Of a stretch of DNA of 64,000 nt, positions 9,688-17,245 are shown in pieces. The position numbers and the translations under genes were made by a program. Numbering within the stretch: the first letter of the stretch is position 1; each line of letters opens with the position of its first letter. Origin of the DNA: Haloarcula halobia (GTDB taxonomy: Archaea > Halobacteriota > Halobacteria > Halobacteriales > Haloarculaceae). The notes under the pieces were generated by a model. It was not told the origin of the DNA. It ran no database searches and was given only the letters and a program-made list of their open reading frames with translations. Location: positions 62,001 through 126,000 of the forward strand of contig NZ_CP119788.1 of the NCBI RefSeq assembly GCF_029338255.1. The letters are read 5' to 3'.

Positions 9688-9890
9688 AACACACAGAACA
9701 TAGCGGAGGCGAAGCAAATTCTCTATCAGGACTTCGCTGTCTATCTCGGACAGGACATTCAGTACGCTGTCGTCGACGACGAGTACGTTCGTGAGAACGG
9801 GCCGTGTTGGCCCATAAGGAGATCAAGACGTGCGATCCCTGGTAGTAAAAAGCCACTCGTACAGTGGTAGAGAATCTCCTCTCTGCTTAG
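9688..9890 (+). pseudogene. Remnant of family B DNA polymerase C-terminus
   Basis: Plus-strand frame 9688-9813 reads with segments AEAKQILYQDFAVYLGQ and DIQYAVVDDE, typical of the C-terminal part of haloarchaeal family B DNA polymerases. After a frame change the next frame reads VLAHKEIKTCDPW, followed by two stops and then TVVENLLSA. Order and spacing match the polymerase tail (VVVDDE, then an HEEI-like stretch, then the PLG region). No upstream polymerase body is visible, so only a fragment remains. It supports an origin of this segment in a replicon or virus that carried its own polymerase. The assignment relies on memory of the family. Confidence 0.45.
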
Positions 9891-10043
9891 TTGGGGATGC
9901 ACAGACATCCAACAACAAGTCTCAGAGGTTCGTGAACCAAAGTTAACCGACTCCCTGATGATGATGATGAGCGGCGAGTGATTATTATCAACCCCACGAT
10001 CACAAATCCCTCCCCCGTCATCGATGTGTGAATCGCCCCGGAG
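9891..10043. other. Probable right end of the TnpB element
   Basis: This stretch lies just downstream of tnpB on the minus strand, where elements of this class place the RNA scaffold end and element end. A GATGATGATGAT-like run is at 9957-9970. Exact element borders cannot be fixed without a second copy. Confidence 0.3.
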
Positions 10044-11279
10044 TCAAGCTTCGAGGCTTCCTGCTTCGATGACGCGCTTTGCAGACACCTCTCGAAAGTC
10101 ATCAGTGTCCGTAGGGAGCGCGGTCTCCACAGGCTTTTCTTCGGACCATCCCAGCCCTAGCTCAGCAAAGCCACGTTGTAAGACGTTCATCGCTGCGTTC
10201 GCGTCCCTGTCCGTCTTGAACCCACATGACGGACAAGAATGTTCTCGCACCCACAACGGTTTCTTTGTCTCTACACCACAAGAGGCACACTCTTTCGTCG
10301 TACCACTGGCTTCGACCTGCACCACATGCGTACCGTACAGGTCGCCCTTGTATTCGAGCAAGGTGATGAACTGTCGCCACGCGGCATCCTGCTTGTTCCG
10401 AGCGTTCCCCGCATCCTGAAGCATTCCCGTGACGTTGAGGTCTTCGACGAACACGGCGTCGTATTCTCGGACGACCCATGTGGTGATCTTGTGCTGGTAG
10501 TCCAGCACTTTCCGCCTGATGTGCCGCTTGATTGTAACCACTTTTCGACGTTGCGTCTCGTAGTTGTTCGATCCTTTCTCCTTGCGAGACAGCTTGCGTT
10601 GTTCACGCCGGAGTCGTTCGTACTCTTCTTCGAGGTCAAGCCAGTCCACAGTCGTACCGTCCGAGGTGTGGATATAGTTGCGGATTCCGAGGTCGATCCC
10701 GACGCTGTTGCTCGCATTGAGAGAGTTCACGTCTGGTTCCTCAGGCAGGTCCGCATCGTCCATTTCTAGTCCAAAAGAGACGAACCAGTCACCAGTCATT
10801 TCTTTTTTGACAGTGACTTCTTTGATCTCAACATTGGTGGGAATCTCTCGATGGTATCGGATTTTAATCTCTCCGATTTTGGAAAGCCAGAGCGTCGCAC
10901 GTCGGCCACTCGTGTTTTTGAGTTCGAAGCCGGACTGCGAGTACGTCATACTCTGGAACTCCGTTGGAGACTTCCATTTGAGTTTCCCGACCTTGTTCCC
11001 GTTTTGTTTCTGCTCGGAAAGTCTGTTGAGGTTCTGGTAGAACCGCGTGACTGTTCGTTGCAGAGCTTTTGAGTTGACTTTTGAGAAGACGAGAAACTCG
11101 TCTTTCCAACCAGGAAGTCGGTAGTGGTGTTTGTACGCGGTGCCGATATTGTCGGCGTCCACGTGTTCGTATTCGTACAGGGTGTAGTTGTACGCTTGAC
11201 GATGAATGTCGATATGGTATTCCAGTCTCTCCGCTACCCCTTGTGTCGGATAAGCATGGTAACGGTGACTGTACTCCAT
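10044..11279 (-). CDS. tnpB: TnpB, RNA-guided endonuclease of IS200/IS605-IS1341 family
   Basis: 411 residues, full length. It has the N-terminal HTH-like domain with the YNYTLYEYE stretch, then a RuvC domain with the first Asp in GIDLGIRNY (~192), the Glu in FVEDLNVTGML (~280), a four-Cys zinc ribbon (CASCG then CPSCG, ~331-353), and the last Asp in TDRDANAAMN (~356). All catalytic residues are present, so it should be an active omega-RNA-guided nuclease. No tnpA lies beside it, as is usual for IS1341-type elements. A TATA-like signal upstream is not obvious. The element separates the polymerase remnant from origin 1. Confidence 0.93.
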   Translation of the reverse strand: MEYSHRYHAYPTQGVAERLEYHIDIHRQAYNYTLYEYEHVDADNIGTAYKHHYRLPGWKDEFLVFSKVNSKALQRTVTRFYQNLNRLSEQKQNGNKVGKLKWKSPTEFQSMTYSQSGFELKNTSGRRATLWLSKIGEIKIRYHREIPTNVEIKEVTVKKEMTGDWFVSFGLEMDDADLPEEPDVNSLNASNSVGIDLGIRNYIHTSDGTTVDWLDLEEEYERLRREQRKLSRKEKGSNNYETQRRKVVTIKRHIRRKVLDYQHKITTWVVREYDAVFVEDLNVTGMLQDAGNARNKQDAAWRQFITLLEYKGDLYGTHVVQVEASGTTKECASCGVETKKPLWVREHSCPSCGFKTDRDANAAMNVLQRGFAELGLGWSEEKPVETALPTDTDDFREVSAKRVIEAGSLEA

Positions 11280-11527
11280 CGCAGTCTTTTGATGTGTGAT
11301 GTGTTAACTTAATGGTTTGTACCACAGCCTGCCGGATTCAACCCTGAAATCAAGGCTTGAGACATTCTCTTACGCCGGCTGTTTAAACGAACCCCCTACA
11401 CCCCGTGTGCGATGTGAAATGCAAAAGCTAAATCAACTCAACGGCGCCCACGAAAAGAAAGTACTGTAACGACCCAGTACGTCGAACTTGTCGATCGGAT
11501 CTGAAAGGAATGGGTGTCAACACCCCC
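11280..11527. other. Left end of TnpB element and gap before origin 1
   Basis: No gene. The bases just upstream of tnpB (to about 11350) probably include the left end of the insertion element. No further repeat is seen until the first origin box at 11528. Confidence 0.3.
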
Positions 11528-11830
11528 ACCCCACTGCTTCCGCTGTTAGGGACAGAACAGACAGCACCACCCCCATGTGAGGGGGTGCCTTGTTGTTCAG
11601 TGAAAAACAGTATACGGATGCTGTTTTTCGTACAGGTACTTGAACTTAATTGCTAGTGCTAGAAATATACCAGACTGTAGTAGCATCAATTACAGCCGGT
11701 GGTACAGCACTAACAGCGGAAGTAGTGGGGTGGGTGTCCCCTACCTTTCCAGTATAATCCAAAATCTGCTAACAGCGGAAGTGGTGGGGTCGAGAGTATA
11801 TAAACAATGGATAACAGCGGAAGCAGCGGA
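11528..11830. repeat. Replication origin 1: origin recognition boxes upstream of orc1/cdc6
   Basis: Four copies of an element with core AACAGCGGAAGTGGTGGGG lie before the orc gene: one reversed at 11528-11549, and forward copies at 11710-11731, 11769-11790 and a shorter one at 11812-11830. A fifth, reversed copy lies directly after the orc gene at 13059-13080. Opposed boxes around an AT-richer spacer (11590-11705) are the usual layout of haloarchaeal origins, where the neighbouring Orc1/Cdc6 binds the boxes and the spacer unwinds. A stem ACCCCC/GGGGGT sits at about 11565-11590. Origin activity is inference. Confidence 0.85.
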
Positions 11831-11869
11831 ACTAAAGGTTAAGTCCCCTCGGGTAACACCATAATCTGA

Positions 11870-13057
11870 ATGAACGACATCACTTTCTCGCCGACCTCCA
11901 CAATCTTCGAGCAGCGGGAGGCACTTCTCGAGGAGTGGACGCCCGAGCAACTCGTCGGGCGGGACGAAGAACTTCAGCGATATCACTCTGCTCTCCAGCC
12001 CGTGATCAACAACGAAACCCCCTCCAATATCTTCTTGTACGGCAAAAGCGGTGTCGGTAAAACCGCCGCCACGCGGTATCTGCTGGAAGCTCTTGAACGA
12101 GACGCAGCTAACGTCGATGGTCTTGATCTCCACACTGTCGAGATCAACTGTGATGGTCTCAATTCCAGTTATCAGGCTGCCGTTGCCCTTGTCAACGAAC
12201 TTCGCGACCCCACAGACCAAATCTCGAATACCGGTTATCCGCAGGCATCTGTCTATCAGTTCCTTTTCGAGGCACTCGACGAAATGGGCGGTACCGTCCT
12301 CATTGTGCTGGACGAAGTCGATCATATCGAAGACGATTCGTTGCTATACAAATTGCCACGTGCCAGATCGAACGGAGATATCTCAGAGGCAAAACTCGGA
12401 GTAATTGGAATCTCGAATGATCTGGATTTTCGGAATCAGTTATCTTCGAAAGTCCGCTCGAGCCTGTGTGAAAAAGAGGTCTCATTTTCCGCGTACGACG
12501 CCAAGGAACTACAGCTCGTCCTCAGACAGCGCGAGGAAGTAGCCTTCCAGGAGGACGTCATCGATGATGGTGTCATCGAGATGTGTGCGGCATACGGCGC
12601 AAAGGACTCAGGGGACGCACGACAGGCACTCGATCTGTTGCTTGAGGCCGGGGACCTCGCCCGAGAGTACGATGATGAACTCGTCGCAGAAGAACACGTT
12701 CGTGAAGCACGGCAACGACTCCAGACTGACCAGGTCGTCGAAGGGATTCGCAACTATTCTGATCACGGTCAACTCGTGTTGTATGCGCTCACTGCCCTCG
12801 CTGAACAGAACGAGACGCCGGCTCGGACGAAAGATATTCTTTCGGCGTATCAGGAAATCGCGACTGAAGAGGGAATGAGTCCCGTGTCCGAACGCTCTGT
12901 CCGCGACTATCTTGGCGAACTCAACCAACTGGGGATCACGTCGTCGACGGAATACAATCGCGGCAAGAGCGGTGGCAAGTACAAGGAACACGACCTCGAG
13001 CAGTCTGTTGAGTCGGTCAAAACTGGTCTTTCGGAGCTCCTTGACACAGCTCGCTAG
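11870..13057 (+). CDS. orc1/cdc6: Orc1/Cdc6 family replication initiator (copy 1)
   Basis: 395 residues. AAA+ ATPase with Walker A GKSGVGKTA (58-66) and Walker B IVLDEVD (145-151), a sensor-1 region (GVIGISNDLDFRNQ), an arginine-finger region, and a C-terminal winged helix (~300-390, YLGELNQLGITSS) that reads origin DNA. Archaeal Orc1/Cdc6 proteins bind origin boxes and recruit the MCM helicase. The gene sits directly between forward boxes and a reversed box, the normal cis arrangement. Its closest relative in this window is the minus-strand copy at 23951, which has a different box sequence. Function is firm. Confidence 0.95.
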   Translation: MNDITFSPTSTIFEQREALLEEWTPEQLVGRDEELQRYHSALQPVINNETPSNIFLYGKSGVGKTAATRYLLEALERDAANVDGLDLHTVEINCDGLNSSYQAAVALVNELRDPTDQISNTGYPQASVYQFLFEALDEMGGTVLIVLDEVDHIEDDSLLYKLPRARSNGDISEAKLGVIGISNDLDFRNQLSSKVRSSLCEKEVSFSAYDAKELQLVLRQREEVAFQEDVIDDGVIEMCAAYGAKDSGDARQALDLLLEAGDLAREYDDELVAEEHVREARQRLQTDQVVEGIRNYSDHGQLVLYALTALAEQNETPARTKDILSAYQEIATEEGMSPVSERSVRDYLGELNQLGITSSTEYNRGKSGGKYKEHDLEQSVESVKTGLSELLDTAR

Positions 13058-13058
13058 T

Positions 13059-13080
13059 ACCCCACCACTTCCGCTGTTAG
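13059..13080 (-). repeat. Origin recognition box downstream of orc copy 1
   Basis: Exact reverse complement of the box at 11769-11790, placed one base after the orc stop codon. It faces the upstream boxes, so the orc gene itself lies inside the origin unit. Confidence 0.85.
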
Positions 13081-13365
13081 CTGTCGGGGGTGTGTAACCA
13101 CTGCTTTTCAAAGTACACGAAAATCAAATAGCACACGGGGTGTGGGCACTCGTCCGGATTGACTACCGCCTTTATCCGGCTGTGTCTTTTTCCACCCTGC
13201 CAGTAGCGGTTGTCGTAGATCGCCTTGACCGTGATCGTCGCATTCGACGGGACATCGTCTAGGAGGTAGTGTTACTGATCGATTTGCGCTGAAGAAGAAG
13301 TCCTTCTATGACGAAGAGAATCTCGAGATCAATTGCTCTGGAACTGGTGGAGTGAATTCCTAGAA

Positions 13366-13411
13366 TCTTACCAAACAAGAGTTCTCTTTTGGAGCCTGTG
13401 GTTAGGTAAGA
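13366..13411. repeat. Inverted repeat TCTTACCAAACA (imperfect copy)
   Basis: Left arm TCTTACCAAACA at 13366-13377; right arm GGTTAGGTAAGA at 13400-13411, matching the ideal arm at 10 of 12 positions. The same left arm with a perfect or near-perfect right arm occurs at 23783-23829 and 25975-26020, on both sides of the second origin unit. This copy lies 310 bases beyond orc copy 1. The surrounding stretch 13081-13619 otherwise holds no recognisable gene. A possible binding site for a plasmid regulator or partition protein. Confidence 0.6.
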
Positions 13412-13619
13412 TACAAGTGACACGACCACCGGTACCAACTCACTTCAGCTGTATATCGCTGGGGGCACCTCGAAACGAGACGATGTGAACTCGCCATGCA
13501 GATCGGCGTCACCATCCGGACGCTCTTTCACATTTCGAGCGTTTTTGGCCGGAAAATCGTCGAGATTCCAACAGAGGATTTCGGCAATCTATAGCGACAA
13601 GATACGCTTCCGCCGAAAA

Positions 13620-14210
13620 TCAATTGGACTGGATGGCCTGTAGCGTTTCTTTATCCCCGGAGTATCTCCACTTCCCGTACCCTGCTTTCTCGATTCCGGG
13701 TGTCGCTTCATCGACATTGCGGCTGAGACTCTGCCACATCGAATGAGCGTCGCTATAGTGCTCGTTATGGGATTTATAGACTGCATCTTGGACTTCACTG
13801 GTTGACAGCTCTCCATCGGCATTACGGAGAACCCGAAGTGTCTCAACCATAGCCTCTTTACCGTGTTCCGTCTCCGGTGGACGGTCAGATAGCCATTCTC
13901 GGAACGCCTCGATAACATCCTCATTATGATCACTGTCGCCATCATTGGAGCCCTCCGTTTCGACCGCCGGGATCTTGCCCGTGCCCTCGGTGGCGGCCTC
14001 ATTACGTTCTCTCTCGAGAGCGTCGACACGATTCTCGAGGTCATCAATTCGATCCACAAGTTCACTTCTCTGCAGCATCGTTGTGTCACCGCTTTTTGCG
14101 GCCTCGACTGCGTCGCGGATTACCTTCGATTTTGAGACGCCCCGTTCCTCAGATTGTAATTCCACCCATTCACCGAGTTCTTCGTCGAGAGAGATGGTAA
14201 ATCGATTCAC
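13620..14210 (-). CDS. Ribbon-helix-helix DNA-binding protein with coiled coil and C-terminal domain
   Basis: 196 residues. The N-terminus MNRFTISLDEELGEWVELQSEERGVSKSKVIRDAV is a typical CopG/MetJ ribbon-helix-helix. It is followed by a predicted coiled coil (LVDRIDDLENRVDALERERNE, ~49-72), an acidic low-complexity linker, and a C-terminal helical domain (VETLRVLRNADGELSTSEV...KWRYSG) resembling a winged helix. Proteins of this shape are common on haloarchaeal plasmids and probably regulate transcription or copy number. The neighbouring inverted repeat at 13366-13411 could be a target, but that is speculation. Confidence 0.7.
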   Translation of the reverse strand: MNRFTISLDEELGEWVELQSEERGVSKSKVIRDAVEAAKSGDTTMLQRSELVDRIDDLENRVDALERERNEAATEGTGKIPAVETEGSNDGDSDHNEDVIEAFREWLSDRPPETEHGKEAMVETLRVLRNADGELSTSEVQDAVYKSHNEHYSDAHSMWQSLSRNVDEATPGIEKAGYGKWRYSGDKETLQAIQSN

Positions 14211-14425
14211 CGGAGTTCACCATATTTGCACAACCTTCCAGGGAACTTAAAATCACACTCAGACAGTCGTCACACTGATATTCGCCAGACTTGCGACACC
14301 AATATTCACCAATTTGGTGCATTTTATGTAATTTAGGAAGGCCACACTTCATGAAAAACGAAGCCTAAGACACTTTCACTCCGGTTGGCTGGAGTTTAAC
14401 ACTCCAACCCACATACTGATTCAGT

Positions 14426-15073
14426 ATGGGCCAACTCGACCCAGTTGCATTCGATATCGAGACATCGGGGCTTACCGAGGATGCCGTCATCACCGTCACC
14501 GGCTTCGCACACGACCTTGGGGAGTGGCTAGTAGTCAACACCAACGGTCGCAATGCCGACCAGAAAAACCTCGTTCGGGATTTAGATGTCCACTCGGACG
14601 GTGCCGTACAGTTGTCGCTCGCGAACTCCGAAAAAGAGCTTCTCGAGGACGTCGCTTCCTTCGTCGACGAGAGACTGAATGGAGACAGACACTACGTTAC
14701 GGCATTCAACGGCGAGACCTGGCGTGGTGGATTCGATCTCCCGTTCTGTCGTACGAGATACCACCGGCACGACCTGGACTGGCCTTTCGGAGATATCGCA
14801 TACGCTGACATGATGCAGATCGTCGACCGATTCGATACTGGCGATAACTCCGACCTGGTCGGGGTCTACAACTCCCTCATCGGTAACGAAACATGCGACC
14901 CATTCGACGATAGTGCGATGGCCGTCGATGCGTTCGATAACGGCGACTGGGGACCTCTCCTCGCGCACAATCTCGCCGATATTCAGCGAACTCGTGAACT
15001 TGCCCTGCTGGCCGGTCGCTTCGTCGCTCGCTCTGATTTTCGAATGAAGAATCTCGAACCGCCGAGACGGTAA
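14426..15073 (+). CDS. DEDD-type 3'-5' exonuclease (RNase H-like fold)
   Basis: 215 residues. FDIETSG (~9-15) gives the first Asp and Glu, AFNGETWRGGFDLPFCRTRY (~92-111) gives the second Asp motif, and HNLADIQRTRELALLAGRF (~182-200) gives the last Asp. This matches the proofreading-exonuclease superfamily seen in PolB and DnaQ proteins, here as a stand-alone protein. It would degrade DNA or RNA from 3' ends. It lies about 650 bases before the Cas5/Cas7-like operon on the same strand, separated by a divergently oriented regulator, so a link with that system is possible but not shown. A promoter-like TATA is not obvious; the ATG follows TACTGATTCAGT. Confidence 0.75.
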   Translation: MGQLDPVAFDIETSGLTEDAVITVTGFAHDLGEWLVVNTNGRNADQKNLVRDLDVHSDGAVQLSLANSEKELLEDVASFVDERLNGDRHYVTAFNGETWRGGFDLPFCRTRYHRHDLDWPFGDIAYADMMQIVDRFDTGDNSDLVGVYNSLIGNETCDPFDDSAMAVDAFDNGDWGPLLAHNLADIQRTRELALLAGRFVARSDFRMKNLEPPRR

Positions 15074-15306
15074 TCAAGATGCTGAGACCGTTCTACAACG
15101 ATTGGAGAGGCCTCCTGGGTGCCCAGGCACTAGATCCGAGTATTTTGGGTACTGGATTGGAGTACGTTAGTCGTTCAAATGCGGACAGTCAAGAACTCCA
15201 CCGAGCGTACTGATGGATCCGTCTCCAATGGCTCGACACAGGAAATGGGTCACGGTCAATCTGCTGCTGGCTTTACTCATTCCTGTCTTTGTCGATATCC
15301 AGATTG
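15074..15306. other. Intergenic region between exonuclease and regulator genes
   Basis: About 230 bases. Short frames across it are antisense or out of frame with neighbours and show no family features. I see no repeat or terminator of note beyond a GCCTCCTGGGTGCCCAGGC palindrome at 15111-15129, which could end transcription of the exonuclease gene. Confidence 0.35.
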
Positions 15307-15531
15307 TTATGATCTGGTCCACAAGAGAGTGTTCCCGACTTTTCGGGACGAAAGCATTCCTTCTTCTTCCAGTTTTTGTAGCCGCTTATACGCAGTGTCG
15401 TGGGCACAACCAACCTGAGTTGCAATCTCTCCCGTGCCAGCCATCCCACCTTGGTTAGCGATAGCATCGAGGAAGTCCTCGGTAGAGTACTCACCGGTGT
15501 ACCGGCCAGTCTCTTCGTCACGGTGGGGCAT
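15307..15531 (-). CDS. Small winged-helix regulator
   Basis: 74 residues. MPHRDEETGRYTGEYSTEDF is the characteristic beginning of a common haloarchaeal family of small winged-helix proteins, followed by MAGTGEIATQVGCAHDTAYK (helix-turn-helix) and RLQKLEEEGMLSSRKVGNTL (wing). Proteins of this family usually lie beside mobile or defence genes and are presumed repressors. It is divergent from the Cas7/Cas5-like operon. The gap between them contains an 8-bp inverted repeat and an extra half-site (15585-15630), so control of both units by this protein is a reasonable inference. Confidence 0.8.
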   Translation of the reverse strand: MPHRDEETGRYTGEYSTEDFLDAIANQGGMAGTGEIATQVGCAHDTAYKRLQKLEEEGMLSSRKVGNTLLWTRS

Positions 15532-15584
15532 TACTCAGAATTTCAGTTCCGTTCTGATTAGTCCTAACGGTATTCCGGCATCCC

Positions 15585-15630
15585 ATTATGAGTTCTCCGA
15601 AAGGCTTTTACTATTATGAGTCCTCATAAT
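15585..15630. promoter_or_regulatory. Candidate operator: palindrome ATTATGAG-TC-CTCATAAT plus half-site
   Basis: Perfect 8-bp inverted repeat with a 2-base spacer at 15613-15630, and an isolated copy of the same half-site (ATTATGAG) at 15585-15592, 28 bases away. It lies in the gap between the divergent winged-helix regulator (start 15531) and the RAMP operon (start 15729). A palindrome of this size suits a dimeric winged-helix protein. Confidence 0.6.
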
Positions 15631-15638
15631 GGATATGG

Positions 15639-15718
15639 AGCCCAGCCCCTTGGGGCGTAGTGTACAGCTAAAGCGCCTGGGTGCTAGAGACACCCGGGCT
15701 GGGTTTCCCACAGGACGT
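15639..15718 (+). ncRNA. Predicted structured leader upstream of the RAMP operon
   Basis: Bases 639-648 pair with 696-705 over ten positions (AGCCCAGCCC with GGGCTGGGTT, one G-U). Inside, GGGTG 679-683 pairs with CACCC 691-695 and stacks directly on the outer stem. An alternative stem CCCC-TT-GGGG covers 646-655. A further small stem (TTCC-CAC / GTGGAA) is possible at 704-722. The element ends just before the first ATG of the operon. It could be a regulatory leader or a stable small RNA. Paired bases are read directly; expression and function are unknown. Confidence 0.4.
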
Positions 15719-15728
15719 GGAAGAACCC

Positions 15729-16280
15729 ATGACAGACTCTACACCATCGATTCAAGAAGTTTCCGCCAGAGAGTTAATTGAAGATACATATAAATTGCAA
15801 AAAATCCCATTCGGGGAAGGGGGCGCGACGTGCCAAGTGTTCGATGACTCGCTGCACGACGGCGACGCGGTCCTCGCGTACGTGTTCCGACCAGCAGGGA
15901 TCACGAAGTACAAAATCGGCCACGTGACCTGCGGTGAGGCCCAGCACAAGCCGCCCGAGGAATACACGTTGGGTGTTCGCGAGCTACTCGCCGACGGGCG
16001 ATTGGGCTGGTACTCTGACGGCGCGACACAGTCGTCGTGGCCAGTGCTACTCGCGCCAGACGTGCGAGTTATGAGCCCACCCGCGACGAAGACACTCTAC
16101 AAGCCCTCGCCCGATCAGCGAACGAAAACTCAGAATACAACAGACCACACCAAGACGGACCCCGACAATACTGCGAACCAACCGAGAACCATCGCCGCAG
16201 GCGAAGCACGCCGGCGAACCACGACGACGAGACCCGAGCTGATAGCCCCGGGCCGCTACTGGAGTGATCGGCCCCGATGA
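15729..16280 (+). CDS. Haloarchaeal conserved protein heading the RAMP operon
   Basis: 183 residues from the ATG at 15729. A compact N-terminal domain (1-~118) contains GGATCQVF, AYVFRPAGITKYKIGHVTCGE and LADGRLGWYSDGATQSSWPVLLAPDVRVMSPP, a pattern I recall from many short haloarchaeal proteins of unknown function. The two Cys-containing strands could bind a metal, but there is no CxxC pair. The rest is a hydrophilic Thr/Asn/Arg-rich tail without structure. The last codons overlap the Cas7-like start by four bases (ATGA), so the two are translationally coupled. The upstream ATG at 15681 would fall in the predicted RNA stem, so 15729 is preferred. Role unknown. Confidence 0.65.
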   Translation: MTDSTPSIQEVSARELIEDTYKLQKIPFGEGGATCQVFDDSLHDGDAVLAYVFRPAGITKYKIGHVTCGEAQHKPPEEYTLGVRELLADGRLGWYSDGATQSSWPVLLAPDVRVMSPPATKTLYKPSPDQRTKTQNTTDHTKTDPDNTANQPRTIAAGEARRRTTTTRPELIAPGRYWSDRPR

Positions 16281-17245
16281 GCCAGAACACCCCAGAACTG
16301 AAGACGGCCCACCTCGACGTCGACATTGATCTCCCGAAGCCAATCACGGACCTCCAACTCCCCGACATCTACATCGGCTTCGAGATCGACCTGCTTGCGA
16401 CCGGCGACGGCATCGTCACGGACCGGCATCACGCCTCCGCCGAACGCTACGAACCCGACGATTCGATGAACCAGATCGGGGGGCAGATCTCGTCGTTCGC
16501 TCTGAGTGGCTGGGCCCGCCACGGCTCTGAAGCGGTCCTCCAACACGCGGGCACGACGGCCTGCCACCCGGGCGAACCGAACGCGGACTACCGTCGCGCG
16601 GCCGTCTACGAGCGTGACCTGGACGACGGCTACCACGAGAAGGGAACATGCACGGACGCCCACGAGATGGGCTGTGTCGTCTACGACCTGTTCGGTGGCT
16701 TCGGCTCGCAACCGGGCAAACTCCTCCGGCGCCCGATTTCGTTTTCCCCGATCCGCAGACAGGTGGACGTCCTCGAGGGCGAAGCCGAAGCCCACTACCG
16801 CCAGGTGTCGACCCAGGTCCGGTCCCGGAACGACACCGACGGTGGCCAGCCACTCCGCCAGGCCGACCGCGACGTGCTGGGCAACGTCGAAGGGACGTGG
16901 AAACTCACCCTTCGCGAGCTCAAACCCGAGTTCGTCGGCCTCATCCTCGAAGCAATCAGCTTCCTCGACGCCCACAGCGACGAGTTCGCGTTCCAACTCG
17001 GCGGCGCGCGTAACTTCGGCGCCGGCATCGCCGATGCGTGGGTCATCAACCCGCTGTACACCGACCGGGAGATCCGCCGCGTCTTCGACCGGGCCAAGGA
17101 CTCGACCAAGGCGATGACCGAGAAAGACGAGCAGTGGACCGAAGCGTACCGTGACCAGTTCGTCGGGGCGCTCCACGCACGGCTGGCGGCCCGCGATCCC
17201 GCCGCCGAACCCACCGCCGTTCCCACAGGAGGTGAGATGGAATGA
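16277..17245 (+). CDS. Cas7-like RAMP protein of an array-less haloarchaeal class 1 system (HRAMP-like)
   Basis: 322 residues. DIYIGFEIDLLATGDGI at the N-terminus is the first beta strand of a RAMP (RRM-like) fold. GGQISSFALSGWARHGSEAVL (~68-88) resembles the invariant Gly-Ser-x-x-(R/K)G-type helix of Cas7/Csm3 proteins. LGGARNFGAGIADAWVINPLY (~240-260) is the glycine-rich loop. An insertion with Cys96, Cys136 and Cys143 could bind zinc. Cas7 proteins form the backbone that holds guide RNA. The overlap of four bases at both ends ties it into one operon with the next gene. No Cas10 or Cas3 is nearby. The family link is by pattern recognition. Confidence 0.7.
   Translation: MSQNTPELKTAHLDVDIDLPKPITDLQLPDIYIGFEIDLLATGDGIVTDRHHASAERYEPDDSMNQIGGQISSFALSGWARHGSEAVLQHAGTTACHPGEPNADYRRAAVYERDLDDGYHEKGTCTDAHEMGCVVYDLFGGFGSQPGKLLRRPISFSPIRRQVDVLEGEAEAHYRQVSTQVRSRNDTDGGQPLRQADRDVLGNVEGTWKLTLRELKPEFVGLILEAISFLDAHSDEFAFQLGGARNFGAGIADAWVINPLYTDREIRRVFDRAKDSTKAMTEKDEQWTEAYRDQFVGALHARLAARDPAAEPTAVPTGGEME

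Noticed and set aside
11710-11830. The AACAGCGGAAG repeats as a CRISPR array or iterons of a Rep protein
   Set aside because: Only three to five copies, opposed orientation around an Orc1/Cdc6 gene, no Rep gene. Origin boxes explain them.
15681-15728. Upstream start (MLETPGLGFPQ...) for the first RAMP-operon gene
   Set aside because: It would place the start inside the predicted stem and adds residues without conservation; ATG 15729 fits the recalled family start better.
16256-17176. A 306-residue minus-strand ORF opposite the Cas7-like gene
   Set aside because: Mirror frame of a GC-rich gene; composition (Val/Arg/Gly rich) and no family motifs. The plus strand has RAMP motifs and coupled starts.
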